Source: Erinaceus europaeus
Lineage: Eukaryota; Chordata; Mammalia; Eulipotyphla; Erinaceidae
Assembly (NCBI RefSeq): GCF_950295315.1
Contig: NC_080165.1
Span: 4,821,291-4,885,290 of the forward strand
Length of the DNA stretch: 64,000 bases
Direction: 5' to 3'
Shown: positions 21,141 through 32,665 of the stretch, piece after piece
Layout of the letters: the number at the start of each line of letters is the position of its first letter
Position numbering within the stretch: position 1 is the first letter of the stretch
Position numbers and translations under genes: made by a program
The notes under the pieces: model-generated
The model's database searches: none
What the model saw: the letters and a program-made list of their open reading frames with translations, nothing else
Told to the model about the DNA's origin: nothing

Positions 21141-21612
21141 ACTACCCAAACTCAAGCACAACTGGAGCTAAAATGAAAAAAAAAAGTAGTTAAGAATGAT
21201 AATTAGGGAAGGCAACACAGGAAATTTTCTTAGAGACTAAATTAACTACAGAAAACTCATCATATGAACATGTTACTATTCAAAACAAAATCAGACCTAA
21301 GAACTACTTAGTTGTGAAAAACTTCTTGAAGTATTTTACTTACTAACTTGATGAATAATCTAAGGTAGTTGGATATTCAAGTATTCATTTGATGGGAAGA
21401 GAATAGGTAATGCTCAAGGGAAGTAGGACTCATAGGTCTACCATAAGTAAACTTGGAGATAAAATCAGGTTACCTAGTTATACACAGAGAAAAACATGCC
21501 CAAAACTAAAACTTGTATAGAATGGAGAGTTCATTCAAAGCATTCAAGCACCAGAAAGTTCAAAGATCAGAGTAAAAATATATATACATAAAAGAAAAAT
21601 AGAACTTAATTG
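21141..21612. other. AT-rich spacer
   Basis: I see no gene or repeat between the two L1 fragments. Confidence 0.5.
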
Positions 21613-22198
21613 AACTCTTAGGAAGCTAGAGTGAACCTACCTTATGACTCTGCAATTCTTCTCCTGGGGATAGATCCTAAGGAACCCAACACACTCATCC
21701 AAAAAGATGTGTGTACACCTATGTTCATAGCAGCACAATTTGTAATAGCCAAAACCTGGAAGAAACCCAGGTGTCCAACAGCAGATGAGTGGCTGTGTAA
21801 GCTGTGGCCTATATGCACAATAGAATACTACCCAGCTATTAAAAATGATAATTTCACCTTCTTCACACCATCCTGGATGGAGCTTGAAGGAATCATGTGA
21901 AGTGAGATAAGTCAGAAACAGAAGAAAGAATATGGGATGATCTCACTCATAGACAGAAGGTTAAAAACAAGATTCAAAGAGAAAACACTAAGCAGAACTT
22001 GGACTGGAGTTGGCATATTGCACCAAAGTATAAGGCTTTTGGGGGGGTTCATTCAGGTCCTGTGACATGATGACAGAGGACCTAGTAGGGGTTGAATTGT
22101 TAGGTGGAAAACTGGGAAATTTTATGCATGCACAAACTATTGTATTTTATTTTTGACTATAGATCATTAATCCCCAATAAAGAATTTTTTTTAAAAAA
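21613..22198 (+). mobile_element. L1 3' end (ORF2 C-terminus and 3' UTR)
   Basis: The readable ORF2 C-terminus includes DSAILLLGIDPKEPNT, MFIAAQFVIAKTWKKPRC and FTPSWMELEGIM. It is followed by the 3' UTR with TAGTAGGGGTTGAATTG and a final CCCCAATAAAGAA plus A-rich tail. It is a 5'-truncated insertion in the opposite orientation to the L1 at 19826. Confidence 0.93.
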
Positions 22199-22549
22199 GA
22201 ACAGGAGCACAATTAAAAAAAAGAACTTAAACAATGAGAACAGAAGGCATGTCTTTATGCCTTAAGAATGACATATAATAGCAATTCAAAATGAGAAAAA
22301 GACAAAAGTATTCTAAGTCACCAAGGAAAAAAAGGTTATTTTGGTGAAATAACTAAGGGAAAATACTGAATGAAAAAAATGAGTGAATGATATTAAAGAA
22401 ACTAAATGTGTCGATATTTTCCATGGGTAAAGTCAATACAACAAAGTAGGGAAATACTTAATAGAGAATCAGATTAAAGGCAATATGAATTAGCACAAAA
22501 ATTTTGAAAAATTAGAAAGACTCTATTAAGAATGAAACTGAAACAGCTA
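22199..22549. other. A-rich spacer
   Basis: A-rich sequence with no recognised feature. Confidence 0.5.
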
Positions 22550-23200
22550 ATTTCGTAATACACAAAAATTAACTCCAAATAGATCAAAGAATTAGACATT
22601 AGACTAGAAACTACCCAATATTTAAAGCTAAATAAGCACGGAACTCTCTTCCACATTCATTTTTGCAGCATTTCCATTCATTCAGATTCAGTTTCAAGGA
22701 AAACAATAATAAAAATAGACCAATGGGATCTACATCAGTCTGAGAAGGGCAAGGAATCATCACCAGAAAGAGAGACCCCTGACTGAGTGGGACAAAATCT
22801 TTATGTGTAAGACAACCCCTCTGAACAGGGTTGGGGAGCAGGGGCACAGGTCTGAGCAGAATCTTCTCCAAATAAGAGATCCAACAGACATTTGAAAATT
22901 GCTCAAAGTCCCTGATGACTAGGGAGATGCAAATAAAAGCCATGAAAAAGCAACTTATACCTGTGAGAATGTCACATATCAGGAAAGACAGAAACGCCAA
23001 CTGTTGGAGAGACTGTGGGGGCAGAGGGACTCCCAGAATGCTGATGGGAATGTAAATTCACCCCTGACCTATGGAAAACAAATAAAGTCTGGAGATTGAT
23101 CAGAACTCTAGAAAGAGATTTGCCTTACGACTCAGCAATCTCTCTCCTAGAGATTTACCCAGGAAAACAAAAACTGCCTATCAAGGAGAGAAAGGACTAA
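22550..23200 (+). mobile_element. Older L1 ORF2 3' fragment
   Basis: Degenerate ORF2 C-terminal sequence: TTAACTCCAAATAGATCAAAG, AGACCCCTGACTGAGTGGG, GACTAGGGAGATGCAAATAAA, ATGCTGATGGGAATGTAAAT and TACGACTCAGCAATC. Several deletions and stops are present, and the divergence exceeds that of the copy at 21613. Confidence 0.85.
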
Positions 23201-23601
23201 AGACTAAACCATAAACTACTACCACCCTGGCCCCAAAATGAGTAAAAACAATGAATCTTTAAAAAAAAAATAGCAATTACGTATGAGGACATTTCAAAGT
23301 ATAATCAATATGATTTCCCCTAAAGTAGAGAATAGAGATGAAAGAAGATATTTTCAAAGTCGAAATGAAAACATAACTTCAGATTTTCAAGGAAAATATT
23401 AAGGTAAATCTTGAGAATGACAGAGCTTACAGAAAACAAAATATGTACACAAAGACCACATCTGTTCACATTGTAATGAAAATGACTATAAAAGACAACA
23501 GAAATATTTGAAAAATACCAAAGAGAAGTTAAAAGATAGACAGGTAGATAATATACAGACGCATAATAATGAACTTTGAAGTGTTCATTACATCTTTCTA
23601 T
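23201..23601. other. A-rich spacer
   Basis: Nothing recognised, apart from homology of the last bases to the duplicate at about 26520. Confidence 0.5.
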
Positions 23602-23615
23602 AAAAAGACTACAGC

Positions 23616-23947
23616 AGGGGGTCGGGCGGTGGCACAGTGGGTTAAGTGCATGTGGCGCAAAGCACAAGGACCAGCATAAGGATCCCGGTTCGAGCCCCCG
23701 GTTCCCCACCTGCAGGGGAGTCGCTTCACAGGCGGTGAAGCAGGTCTGCAGGTGTCTATCTTTCTCTCCTCCTCTCTGTCTTCCCATCCTCTCTCCATTT
23801 CTCTCTGTCCTATCCAACAACGAACAACATCAACACTGGCAACAATAATAACAACAAGGGCAACAAAAAGGGGAAAAAAATGGCCTCCAGGAGCGATGGA
23901 TTCACAGTGCAGGCACCGAGCCCAGCAATAACCCTTGAGGGAAAAAC
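23616..23947 (+). mobile_element. SINE family A, long form, with target duplication
   Basis: Complete head, body and long 3' domain (GGCCTCCAGGAGCGATGG, TGCAGGCACCGAGCCC). A 14-bp direct repeat, AAAAAGACTACAGC, flanks it at 23602-23615 and 23948-23961. Confidence 0.96.
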
Positions 23948-23992
23948 AAAAAGACTACAGCCGTTAAAGTAAAGTAAAAGAGTGGAATTAAA

Positions 23993-23996
23993 AATA

Positions 23997-24034
<38 letters not shown>

Positions 24035-24057
24035 CATACATACATACATATATATAT
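23993..24057. repeat. (TA)n/(CATA)n microsatellite
   Basis: About 65 bp of alternating TA with CATA units inside the duplicated segment. Confidence 0.95.
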
Positions 24058-24150
24058 CAGCCCTCTTCAGTAGAAATGGTTCCATGACAGGCCACAGGTC
24101 CTGCATGTCTGTCTTAGCCCACACACTACAGCAGAGCTCAGACTCCTTTT

Positions 24151-24368
24151 ACTTTTTTAAGTTATTTATTTATTTATTATTGGATAGAGACAGAGAGGAA
24201 TTGAGAAGGGAGGAGACAGAGAGGGAAAGAGATGGAGAGTCACCTGCAGCCCTACTTCACCACTCGTGAAGCTTCCCCCCCCCCTGCAGGGAGGGACCAG
24301 GGGCTTGAACCTACGTCCTTGAGCTCTATAATATGTGTTTGTAACCAGGTGCGCCATCACCTGGTCCC
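24151..24368 (-). mobile_element. SINE family B (minus), with target duplication
   Basis: TTATTTATTTATTATTGG, GCAGCCCTACTTCACCACTC, GCGCCATCACCTGGTCCC and the 12-bp duplication CAGACTCCTTTT at 24139-24150 and 24369-24380. It inserted into duplicated segment copy 1 only. Confidence 0.95.
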
Positions 24369-24554
24369 CAGACTCCTTTTTCTTATGAAATAAACTGCTA
24401 AAAGAAAAAGAGATAAACAAAAGCTTATGTAAAACACATGTGTGTGTTTATACATTGAAGAAACACCCGTATTTTTTAATTTTCGTAATTTATTTACTAT
24501 TTTACCACCAAGGCCTTGCAAGGTTTTCATGCCTGCATGTTTCCACTGCTCTTG

Positions 24555-24730
24555 ACTCACAGTTTTTTAGAGAGAGAGAAAAAAAAAGAGAGAAGGGGAA
24601 CTATGGCACTACATCATCCTGATTCATGAAGCTTCCCGCTGCATACTCTCCCATGTGGTGGCGGATGGCCTGAACCAGGGCCTCAAGTTTAGCTAAGTGC
24701 ATTCTGACAGTGAACTACTGCCTGACCCCC
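24555..24730 (-). mobile_element. Probable old SINE (minus)
   Basis: A GAGAGAGAAAAAAAAAGAGAG left end, TTCATGAAGCTTCCCGCTGC, GGCCTGAACCAGGGCC and CTACTGCCTGACCCCC resemble a decayed minus-strand SINE. Confidence 0.6.
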
Positions 24731-24789
24731 ACTAATCAAGATCCATATAGATACTGAGAGAAAATAAAGGCATATAAAACTAAAGAGTC

Positions 24790-24918
24790 TAGGGGGTGGG
24801 CGGTGGCACAGCGGGTTAAGCGTATATGGTGCAAAGCACAAGGACCAGCACAAGGATCCCGGTTCAAGCCCCAGCTCTCCACCTGCAGGAGAGCAGGTGT
24901 CACTTCACAGCCAGTGAA
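24790..24918 (+). mobile_element. SINE family A, 5' half only
   Basis: Head and B-box are intact (CGGTGGCACAGCGGGTTAAG, GGTTCAAGCCCCAGC). The sequence changes abruptly to family R after CTTCACAGCCAGTGAAT. The rest of the SINE is not found after the R copy ends at 26350, so this is a fusion or a deletion rather than a simple interruption. Confidence 0.88.
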
Positions 24919-26350
24919 TCCTTTCATAGGATTCTCTAATTCCATTCCATGTGGTTCACTTCCTAACAAAGTCCCCAAACTTGATATAGATCAGGTCCCA
25001 TAAGATAGAGCATATGTTCACATGTATCCATTAATTAGGGCAAAATATATAACTGAAATATATAACTGAAAGCAAAAGTACACAGTAGTCCGCAGTGAGT
25101 CAGTATAAACTTCTTAATTAGATAGTATCTAATTAGACTTAGACACCCTCCTCACCTACTTCCTATTACAGTTCTGTCACTCGCTCCAAAGCTAACCCTA
25201 GCAAAGCAAGGACTGCAAAAGCTGAATAAGGGCAAGAGACGGGCATACTTTAATGATGACTCTTTAGTCACTATCAGGCCACCCCACCAGCTGGGGCCCT
25301 ATTTGGGGAGTCCTGAGATTCCCAAACAGACATGATGGGCCTATACCTCAAATAAATCCCTCTCTCCATTGTTACCAGTCATCTCTATCAGGAACAACAC
25401 AATAGACCCCTTTGTGGGCCCCCATAGGACCTTGCCCTCAACTTGGATCAACAACAGTAGAGAGTGTTCCGACCTCCAAAGGGAGGCTGGACAACATACT
25501 CTATGCTACACCTGAGGAAGATGGGTCCTGAAATTGGGGCAGCTTGGAATGTTCCTACTCATGACCACAGGATGTGAGTTCAGATCTACAGGGATGCAGA
25601 GGTCACACAGGCTCCTAAACTGAATATGGGTCCCAGTCCTAATTAAATCGATGGACTTTATAGTCAACAATATTTATACCTCTTTCCCATATTAGGGAGC
25701 TACTCTCTTCCCTGATCCAGCTTTCTGGTCTTTTTTCCAGCCATGACATCATCTCTCCAGACAATAACTTGGATCCACCTGCATATCAGATTTCAGGCTC
25801 AGGGAAAGAAAAAAAAAAGTATAGTCACAGGCCCTTTGTAATATAACTAAAATATTCCTACTAGCTATCTACAAAACAGAGGACCCCCCCCCTCACACAC
25901 ACACTCTTCATCTGCACTATTCCAGCCTTTAGGTTCATGATTGGTCAACAATTTGTTTGGCTTTGTATGATAACTCTCTTTTCAGCCACCAGGTTCCAGA
26001 TGCTAGCATGATGCCAACCAGAATTCCCTGGACAGACAATCCCACCAATGTGTCCTGGAGCCCCACTTCCTCAGAGTCCTGTCCCACTAGGGAAAGAGAG
26101 AGACAGGCTGGGAGTATGGATCCACCTGGCAATACCCATGTTCAGCGGGGAAGCAATTACAGAAGCCAGACCTTCCACCTTCTGCATCCCACAATGACCT
26201 TGGGTCCATACTCCCAGAGGGATAGAGAATAGGAAAGCTGTCAGGGGAGGGGAGGGGATACGGAGTTCTGGTGGTGGGAACTGTGTGGAGTTGTACTTCC
26301 TCTTATCCTATGGTTTTGTCAATGCTTCCTTTTTATAAATAAAAAATCAA
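24919..26350 (+). mobile_element. Repeat family R, near full-length
   Basis: About 1.4 kb from CCTTTCATAGGATTCTC to a TTTATAAATAAAAAATC terminus. It has no open frame of note. The 3' end has GTTCTGGTGGTGGGAAC, CTTATCCTATGGTTTTGTC and AATAAA, the look of an L1 3' UTR. It could be the long 3' UTR of a hedgehog L1 lineage or a non-autonomous element using L1 machinery. The same unit occurs in pieces throughout this window. Confidence 0.85.
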
Positions 26351-26533
26351 CTTAGAAAACCTCAATGTTTCTTTACTGTCTATCCCCCACACCACAATTG
26401 GTGTTTAAAAAAATGATGAGATTGTCAATGTTCATTTGAAAAAGGAGAATAAACTAAAAGTCGACTGTTGCATCTGTGTGTATCACATAAAATGTGCAAA
26501 TTTAACTGTTAAATACATCACGAATTTATATTA

Positions 26534-26757
26534 AAAGACTGCAGCCATTAAAGTAAAAGAGTGAAATTAAAAAAAAAAAAAAACCTCAGACCTCTTCAGT
26601 GGAAATGGTGCCATGACAGGCCGCAGGCCCTGCATGTCTGAGGTCACCATTCAGTCTGGGTTAGCTCACACTCTAGAGCAGAGCTCAGACTCCTTTTTTT
26701 ATGAAATAAACTGCTAAAAGAAAAAGAGAGAAACAAATGTTCATGTAAAATGTAACA
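26534..26757 (+). repeat. Duplicated segment, copy 2
   Basis: Matches 23948-24437 minus the nested SINE. Copy 2 also contains about 20 bp (near TGAGGTCACCATTCAGTCTG) missing in copy 1. Flanks outside are not clearly alike, so it could be a local duplication or a low-copy repeat. Confidence 0.85.
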
Positions 26758-26927
26758 TTCTGGTAGAAGAAAAAAAACAAGAAAAATCAAAGTAAATACA
26801 TAAGTCTAGATACTTAAGAGTAATGTGTTTAATTCATATCTAAAATTCACATCTAAAAAGTCATGACGATACTAAGTTTGGGAAAACAAGCATGAAGAAG
26901 GATGTGGAGAGAAAGGTGGATCTGAGG

Positions 26928-27125
26928 GCCACGCAGCAGCACACCTGGTTAAGTGCACAGATAACAGTGTGCAAGGACCTGGGTTCAAGCCCCTGGTCCC
27001 CACCTGCAGGGGAAAAGCTTCATTAGTGGTGAAGTAGTGCTGCAGGTATCTCTCTGTTTCTTTCCATCTCTATCCCTCCCCTCCCCTCTCAATTTCTTGC
27101 TATCCAGTAATACATAAAACAGAGA
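26928..27125 (+). mobile_element. SINE family B
   Basis: GCAGCACACCTGGTTAAGTG, GTGTGCAAGGACCTGGG, TTCAAGCCCCTGGTCCCC and CTATCCAGTAATACATAAA blocks are present. Confidence 0.9.
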
Positions 27126-29825
27126 GAGAAAGAAAATGGTATTTTTGCTTTTTTGATTCTGTATATGACAAGTGAGCTAAGGAACACTAAAATTGAATAA
27201 GCAAGCTATATATGATGCTAAGTATATCATGACATCATAGCATAAGAGATAGGAAAGACCCTATTCTATTTTAGAAGTATAATTTTAGAAAATATAAAAA
27301 TCATTTCAAGTACCTCAGTTCACCTGAACACCATCGATTACAGCTGAACACAATAGCAATGCTAATAAAAACATTATTCATCAAAATCAAATAAGCCCAT
27401 GGTTTTAATGCAGGGGTTAGGGGCCAGACACCAAAAACCAGCCTCCACTTGTGTTTTTTTCTCTGCCCATTATACCTGTTCTTGGGTCCAGCCATAGGGT
27501 CAGGCTGCCCTGATAAGTCACCTGGTGACCAATCCTATCTTCCTTTATTGCTGATCCAGGGCATACCACTCTGGCCTCTGCACTTTGGGTCTTGATGTTG
27601 ACTTAGGTGGCGTTCACGAATGCCAACTTTCCTGTACTGAGGCGATTTGGCTGTCCTCTTTTTTCTTAGTCTCTTTTTCCTTACAATATTGAGGTACACC
27701 TTAAAGTCTTTCTCCCTACCAATGATTTCTTCCTTTCTTGCTCTGTTACAGAGAATTCTGCATCCATGATGAACAGGACGATCCCATAAATCACGCAACA
27801 ACTGACAGAATGGCTACAGGACATCTCAAAATACTAGTTACTATTAGAAACAAAATGGTACAATGTAGTTTAACGTAGATGCCAAGGAAAGATTGTTTGC
27901 CCAACCTTTTCTGTAGCATCTATTTATGTAAATAATTTTAAAGTCAGCTTTGTAGCAACTTTAATAGTTATACCGACTTGACATGGGTTATAGGAGTTGA
28001 TTTTGATGCTACCCTTTGGAGTTGGCTTTGTGCTTAGATAATAACTGTAAAATTTTAACAAAGTTCTGAAATTTTCTTTTTACTTATCTATGTAATAGGG
28101 TGCCATTATATTTTTCTAACAGAGTCCTAGAGAAATAGAATAGTACATATCTTCTGAGAAAAATCAATCCAAATATTGTTATATCTTTATTTTTCAAATG
28201 AATGATTCCATTTCAAACTTTGAAAGTTGTTATTCCCAAGGAATGTAAGATTACTGAAGCATATCTGAAAATCCTAGATTAGACTTAAGTCCAGTGGTAT
28301 TTGCTTATTTCAAAATCACAGGTGTTTTTTATATCACATTCATGAAACTGCTGTCAAGTTGCAGTTTTCCTCCCATTGTCTAAGATCACTCAGAATCATC
28401 TACACAATGACCAGGATCTTTTTTCCCACTAGCTAAAATTCTCTCAAATCAGAGGAATGTCATCTCTAAATGAGATGCATGTCTCTCCACAAATGAAGAT
28501 TTTATCCGTGAGTGTGTTTCCTAGAGAAGCATTGTCTGCCGTGATAGATGTGAGGCTCACTTAGAATCACAAATGAAAGTGAGAGATAAAGTTAAGAAAC
28601 TATACAATTACGAGCAATGAAAGCCCAATGAAATTAAGTGTTAATGGATCTGGCCGTAATCGAGCTTTACTCCCACTGCTAAAGTCCTTAGTGAAATACA
28701 TCATCACGTCACTTCTTTTAGGATGCGTTCCCATCTGTATTATATTCAAGCACTAGTTATTAGGATACTTAAATAGGACTTGCTTCATTTCTGTGGCTTG
28801 GATCTGTCAAGTGTGTCATCACACCATTGCAGTTTGTCAGAATCCCTCAACCTGGGGAATAAGAGTTGATCTACCCATCTTAGTCGCAGAAATTGCCTTT
28901 TCAAACGCAAAAGATTTATATTTATTTTTATTTAAGTTCTTAGTCAACTTCCCAGCAGACTTATGATTCAGCATTGGAAGGTTTCATTTCCATGGTGCCA
29001 GTGGCCTGAATTCATAAAAGGTCCTATTCTTCCCAAAGACCCTACTTTTAGGTCAAGTCTTCAGGCTGAACACTGAGCCCCAAAGGCCACAGTGATGGCT
29101 GAAGGGTGACCAGGTATCTACCTACACAGGTGATCTCTGCTGACCCTTTATCTTTAATAGATGTGACTCTACACTCGACTCAACTTGATTCCAAAAGAAC
29201 ACAACTACAGAGAGATAGAAAGAAACACTCTACTCCACGAATCAGTACACATGACCTACTACTGTCTTTGGATCCAAAGATAACTGCAGTTCCAATAGAT
29301 TGATTCTAAATTGGAGTCCCAGCTTGGTCTCTTCCCCACGATTTATAAAGGTGTCTTAAAATCACAGTCCTACATGAGGGGGTTTTGATCACAGCCTAGG
29401 AATGAAAGTTTCCTAGGTTATCCTGCTGAGTTCTTTAGCACCTTGGGTGGTTCCCTGTACACAGCTCTGTAATAAAAGCATAAAATCCATGGATGGTAGG
29501 TTGCATGAGTAGATGAAGGAAGAGTAGAATGCACAGACGACTCAACTTCCTGAACTTTTGTTTCTTCATCTAAAGACGGTACGAAACTTACTAACATCAT
29601 AAAATATTGATTTGAGAGGAAATAATACATATAAGGAGTCCAAAATGAAATAAGGACAAAAATAAGGTAATAAACTGTGATACTACCATTCCGGTCTAGT
29701 AGTTATAATAATTACTTGCCAAGACGTACGTACCCAAAGTCATAACAAAGCTCAGGTGGAGAAGTTTGTTAAATAATACTAAATCAAGTCAGTTTGACTC
29801 TTCATCATTACTAACTTTGTATTTT
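27126..29825. other. Repeat-poor region
   Basis: About 2.7 kb almost free of the repeats that fill the window. No exon-intron structure or long frame is seen. A minus-strand frame at 27535-27801 (88 codons; Lys/Arg-rich KKRLRKKRTAKSPQYRK) is not recognised, and neighbouring frames have stops. The block around 28500-28760 has mixed composition and could be conserved non-coding sequence, but that needs a multi-species alignment. Confidence 0.5.
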
Positions 29826-30012
29826 TAAAGATTTATTATTGTTATTGTTATTATTATTAGATAGGATAAAAAGGAATTGAGAGGGCAGGGGAGAAAGAGA
29901 GAGACCTCTGAAGCATTTTTTCACTACTTGTGAAGTTTCTTCCCTGCAGATGGGCATTAGGACTTGAACCCAGGGCCTAGTATGTGAGGATTTGTGCCCC
30001 ACCATCCAGAAC
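29826..30012 (-). mobile_element. SINE family B (minus)
   Basis: GTTATTATTATTAGATAGGA, AAGGAATTGAGAGGGCAGGG, CTACTTGTGAAGTTTCTTCC and GGACTTGAACCCAGGGCC are the expected complement blocks. Confidence 0.85.
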
Positions 30013-30179
30013 CCTAATGAATTTTCACTTAAAAACCTGGTAGCCATTCATTGATTCATATTAATTATTTGCCCCAATACTCCCCAAATTGTGGCAAAGG
30101 ATCAGTGAAAGTTTATGTTAAATAAGATAAATAAATAAAATAAAATTTTATGTTAAAGTTTATGTGACATAATAATAAA

Positions 30180-30377
30180 TGTGTGTGGTGGCACACATAG
30201 TACTAAGTGCAAGGACCACCGCGAGGATCAGGTTTCAATCTGACACTCCCCACCTGCCTGTGAGATGCTTTTCAAGCATCTAAGCAGATCTGCAAGTTAC
30301 TATCTTTCTCTCCCTTTCTGTCTCCCCCTCCTCTTTCAATTCTTTCTATCCTGACCTATAAAGTATAAGGAAAGAAA

Positions 30378-30413
<36 letters not shown>

Positions 30414-30655
30414 AAGGAAGGAAGGAAGGAGAAAGAAAGAGGGAGGGAGGGGAGGAGGAAAAGGTGAAGGAAAGTGGGAAATAGGGAAGGAAGGAAGGAA
30501 GGAAAGAAGGAATGAAGGATGGAAGAAAAGGGAGGAAGGGAGGAAGGGAGGACGGAAGGAAGGATGGAGGGAAGGAGAAAGAGCTGCTAGGAGTGGTGAC
30601 TTTGTAGTGCCAGCACTAAGGCCCAGCAGTAACTCTGGTGGCAAAATAATAATAA
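30180..30655 (+). mobile_element. SINE family A long form with expanded GGAA tract
   Basis: The head is diverged (GGTGGCACACATAGTACTAAG) and the body and CTTTCTATCCTGACC are present. At about 30370-30580 the A-rich linker has become a GA/GGAA/GGGA purine array of about 210 bp. The long-form 3' domain resumes as GGAGTGGTGACTTTGTAGTG, CCCAGCAGTAACTCTGG. Confidence 0.85.
30370..30580. repeat. Purine (GA/GGAA) microsatellite
   Basis: Nearly pure purine for about 210 bp on the plus strand. It lies inside a SINE and could form triplex-type structures. Open frames here are artefacts of composition. Confidence 0.95.
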
Positions 30656-30768
30656 TAATAACAACAACAATAAATCATGCTGATGAAGCTTCTCATTTCT
30701 AAATTTTGATAACTTTTTTAAATTGAGTATTCAATTCCTTTTATGTTGTTAATATTTTTTAATTTTAA

Positions 30769-30985
30769 GGGGCCAGGTGGTAGCGCACCTGGTTGCGTGC
30801 TCACATCACAGTGCGCAAGGACCCAGGTTCAAGCCCCCAGCTCCCACGTGCAGGGGGAAGGCTTCACAAGTGGTGAAGCAGGGCTGCCGGTGTCTCTCTG
30901 TCTCTCTCACTCTCTATTTCTTCCATCCCTCTTGATTTCTGGTTGTCTATATCCAATAAATAAAGATAATACAAAAAATAATGAA
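30769..30985 (+). mobile_element. SINE family B
   Basis: Clean copy: GGCCAGGTGGTAGCGCACC, CAGTGCGCAAGGACCC, GGTTCAAGCCCCCAGCTCC, GGGGAAGGCTTCACAAGTGG and ATCCAATAAATAAAG. Confidence 0.94.
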
Positions 30986-31047
30986 AAACATTTTTTAACT
31001 TAAAGTTAAATTTATTTATAAATCAAGCAAATAAGTTTAATTTTATA

Positions 31048-31216
31048 GAACAGAGAGAAACTGCAAGGGAAGGGGATTGAAGAAGGGAGGCAGACAGACA
31101 GACAACTTTGCCACTAGTGAAGCTTCCTCCCTATAGGTGAGGACCGGCAGTTTGAACCTGGGTCCCTGTGCCTGGTAATACATGCACTCGGCCAGGGACA
31201 CCAGCTCCAGGCCCCT
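31048..31216 (-). mobile_element. SINE family B (minus)
   Basis: AACAGAGAGAAACTGCAAGG, GCCACTAGTGAAGCTTCCTC, GGTCCCTGTGCCTGG and a head ending ...CAGCTCCAGGCCCC. Moderately diverged. Confidence 0.82.
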
Positions 31217-31470
31217 AAGCTTTGCCCTTTACACTCACACGAACATACGTGTGTGACCGAGGGGTGCAGTGACCACTTTTCCAATTGTGCTGCCATGGGC
31301 TCAGAGCTAGCCTTCCATTTTGCTGTGAGATATCATGAATCACTGGGAGCTCAATGGCACTCCCTTTGAATGTTGTCTCTCCGTTCCTTAAGTGAGAAAT
31401 GAGAGCTATCTTTTGGTACACTTCATAAGTGCACTTTTTAAACTATGATCTGGAGATTAGAAGTTCTTCT

Positions 31471-31750
31471 AGGGGAATTGGGCGATAGCGTAGCGGGTTA
31501 AGCGCAGGTGGCGCAAAGCGCAAGGACCGGCATCAGGATCCCGGTTCAAGCCCCCGGCTCCCCACCTGCAGGGAAGTCGCTTTACAGGCGGTGATGCAGG
31601 TCTGCAGGTGTCTGCCTTTCTGTCCCCCTCTCTGTCTTCCCCTCCTCTCTCCATTTCTCTCTGTCCTATCCAACAATGGCAACATCAATAGTAACTACAA
31701 CAACAATTTAAAAAAGGGCAACAAAAGGGAATAAATAATTTTTTTTTAAG
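31471..31750 (+). mobile_element. SINE family A
   Basis: GGCGATAGCGTAGCGGGTTA, GCGCAAAGCGCAAGGACCGG, GGTTCAAGCCCCCGGCTCC, CTGTCCTATCCAACAATGG and GGGCAACAAAAGGGAATAAA give a full copy. Confidence 0.95.
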
Positions 31751-32487
31751 TTTTTCTAAAAATTAAGAAGAAAGATGCTATTAAGCCCACAGATGACTAC
31801 AAAGAATCATTCCATCCATCGCTCCTGTTTCTGTATAATTCCATAGACTGGGCTCCAACTCTAAAAATGCCAAAATCTCAGTAAGCAAATTCTTACCTTA
31901 TCTCAAATCATTTTTTTCAATTCTGTTTGTTAATTCGCAGTTAGTATTAAAGATCCCATTATTTTTATTTTATTTTGTTTTTTTACAAAATTAAATGTTA
32001 AACATCCAGATTAGCAGTTGACCTTTTATGTTCACTACAGTTAAGTTCCTGTTAGTGCATCGCACAAGCCTGAGAACGGGGCTACGGCAGGACTGATAGA
32101 GTATCTTCTGCAAAGGAGAGAGTTTCCCCAGTGCAGCCTCCTGATGTGGTTCAGGTGTGAATGAGCAGGTTAATCAGGTGAAAACATAGTTCAATTGTGG
32201 ATCAATCTCAAACTGAGCCTGCTTGACTAGATATCAGAGGTGAAGGCTTTGACACAACATGCTTTCTGCTGATTGACTCATGCTGGAGCACAAAAAGGGT
32301 GGCTCCTCCTTGCCCTTACACCTGTCACTGACATTCACACATCGTTTTTATCATGTAGGATAAAGGTCAGAAACAACAGCAAGATAATAAAGATAAGATT
32401 TTTACTGTCTCCCGATGATTTCTGTTTAGCAACTTTTTCAGCTTTGTTGCAAAGCTTAGAAGCTGAGAGATGAAGATGAAATCCAAG
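31751..32487. other. Spacer
   Basis: No gene or repeat recognised. Confidence 0.5.
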
Positions 32488-32665
32488 AGGCCAGACCGCC
32501 ACATCCCCGGTGGCATGGAGAGTACACAGCACCGTCACCCCAGGACCCAAGTTCACGTTTCTAGTGAAGCGGGTCTGCAGGTGTCTCTTTTTTCTCTCTC
32601 CCTCTCTCCTTCCCGCTTTCCTCTCACTTTCTATCCATTGAGGGATTTCAAAAATACAAAACATC
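32488..32665 (+). mobile_element. SINE family B, diverged
   Basis: GAGGCCAGACCGCCACATCC, CACCCCAGGACCCAAGTTC, GTGAAGCGGGTCTGCAGGTG, a CT-rich body and CTATCCATTG. An internal deletion removes the CACCTGCAGG block. Confidence 0.8.

Larger units (their letters stand above)
23948..24437 (+). repeat. Duplicated segment, copy 1
   Basis: Excluding the SINE at 24151-24368, the sequence from AGACTACAGCCGTTAAAGTA through TAAACTGCTAAAAGAAAAAG matches 26534-26757. It contains a (TA)n expansion with CATA units at about 23993-24057 that copy 2 lacks (A-run instead). Confidence 0.85.

Noticed and set aside
23320..23820. 166-codon minus-strand frame
   Set aside because: Half of it is the complement of a SINE head and body, and the rest is AT-rich unique sequence.
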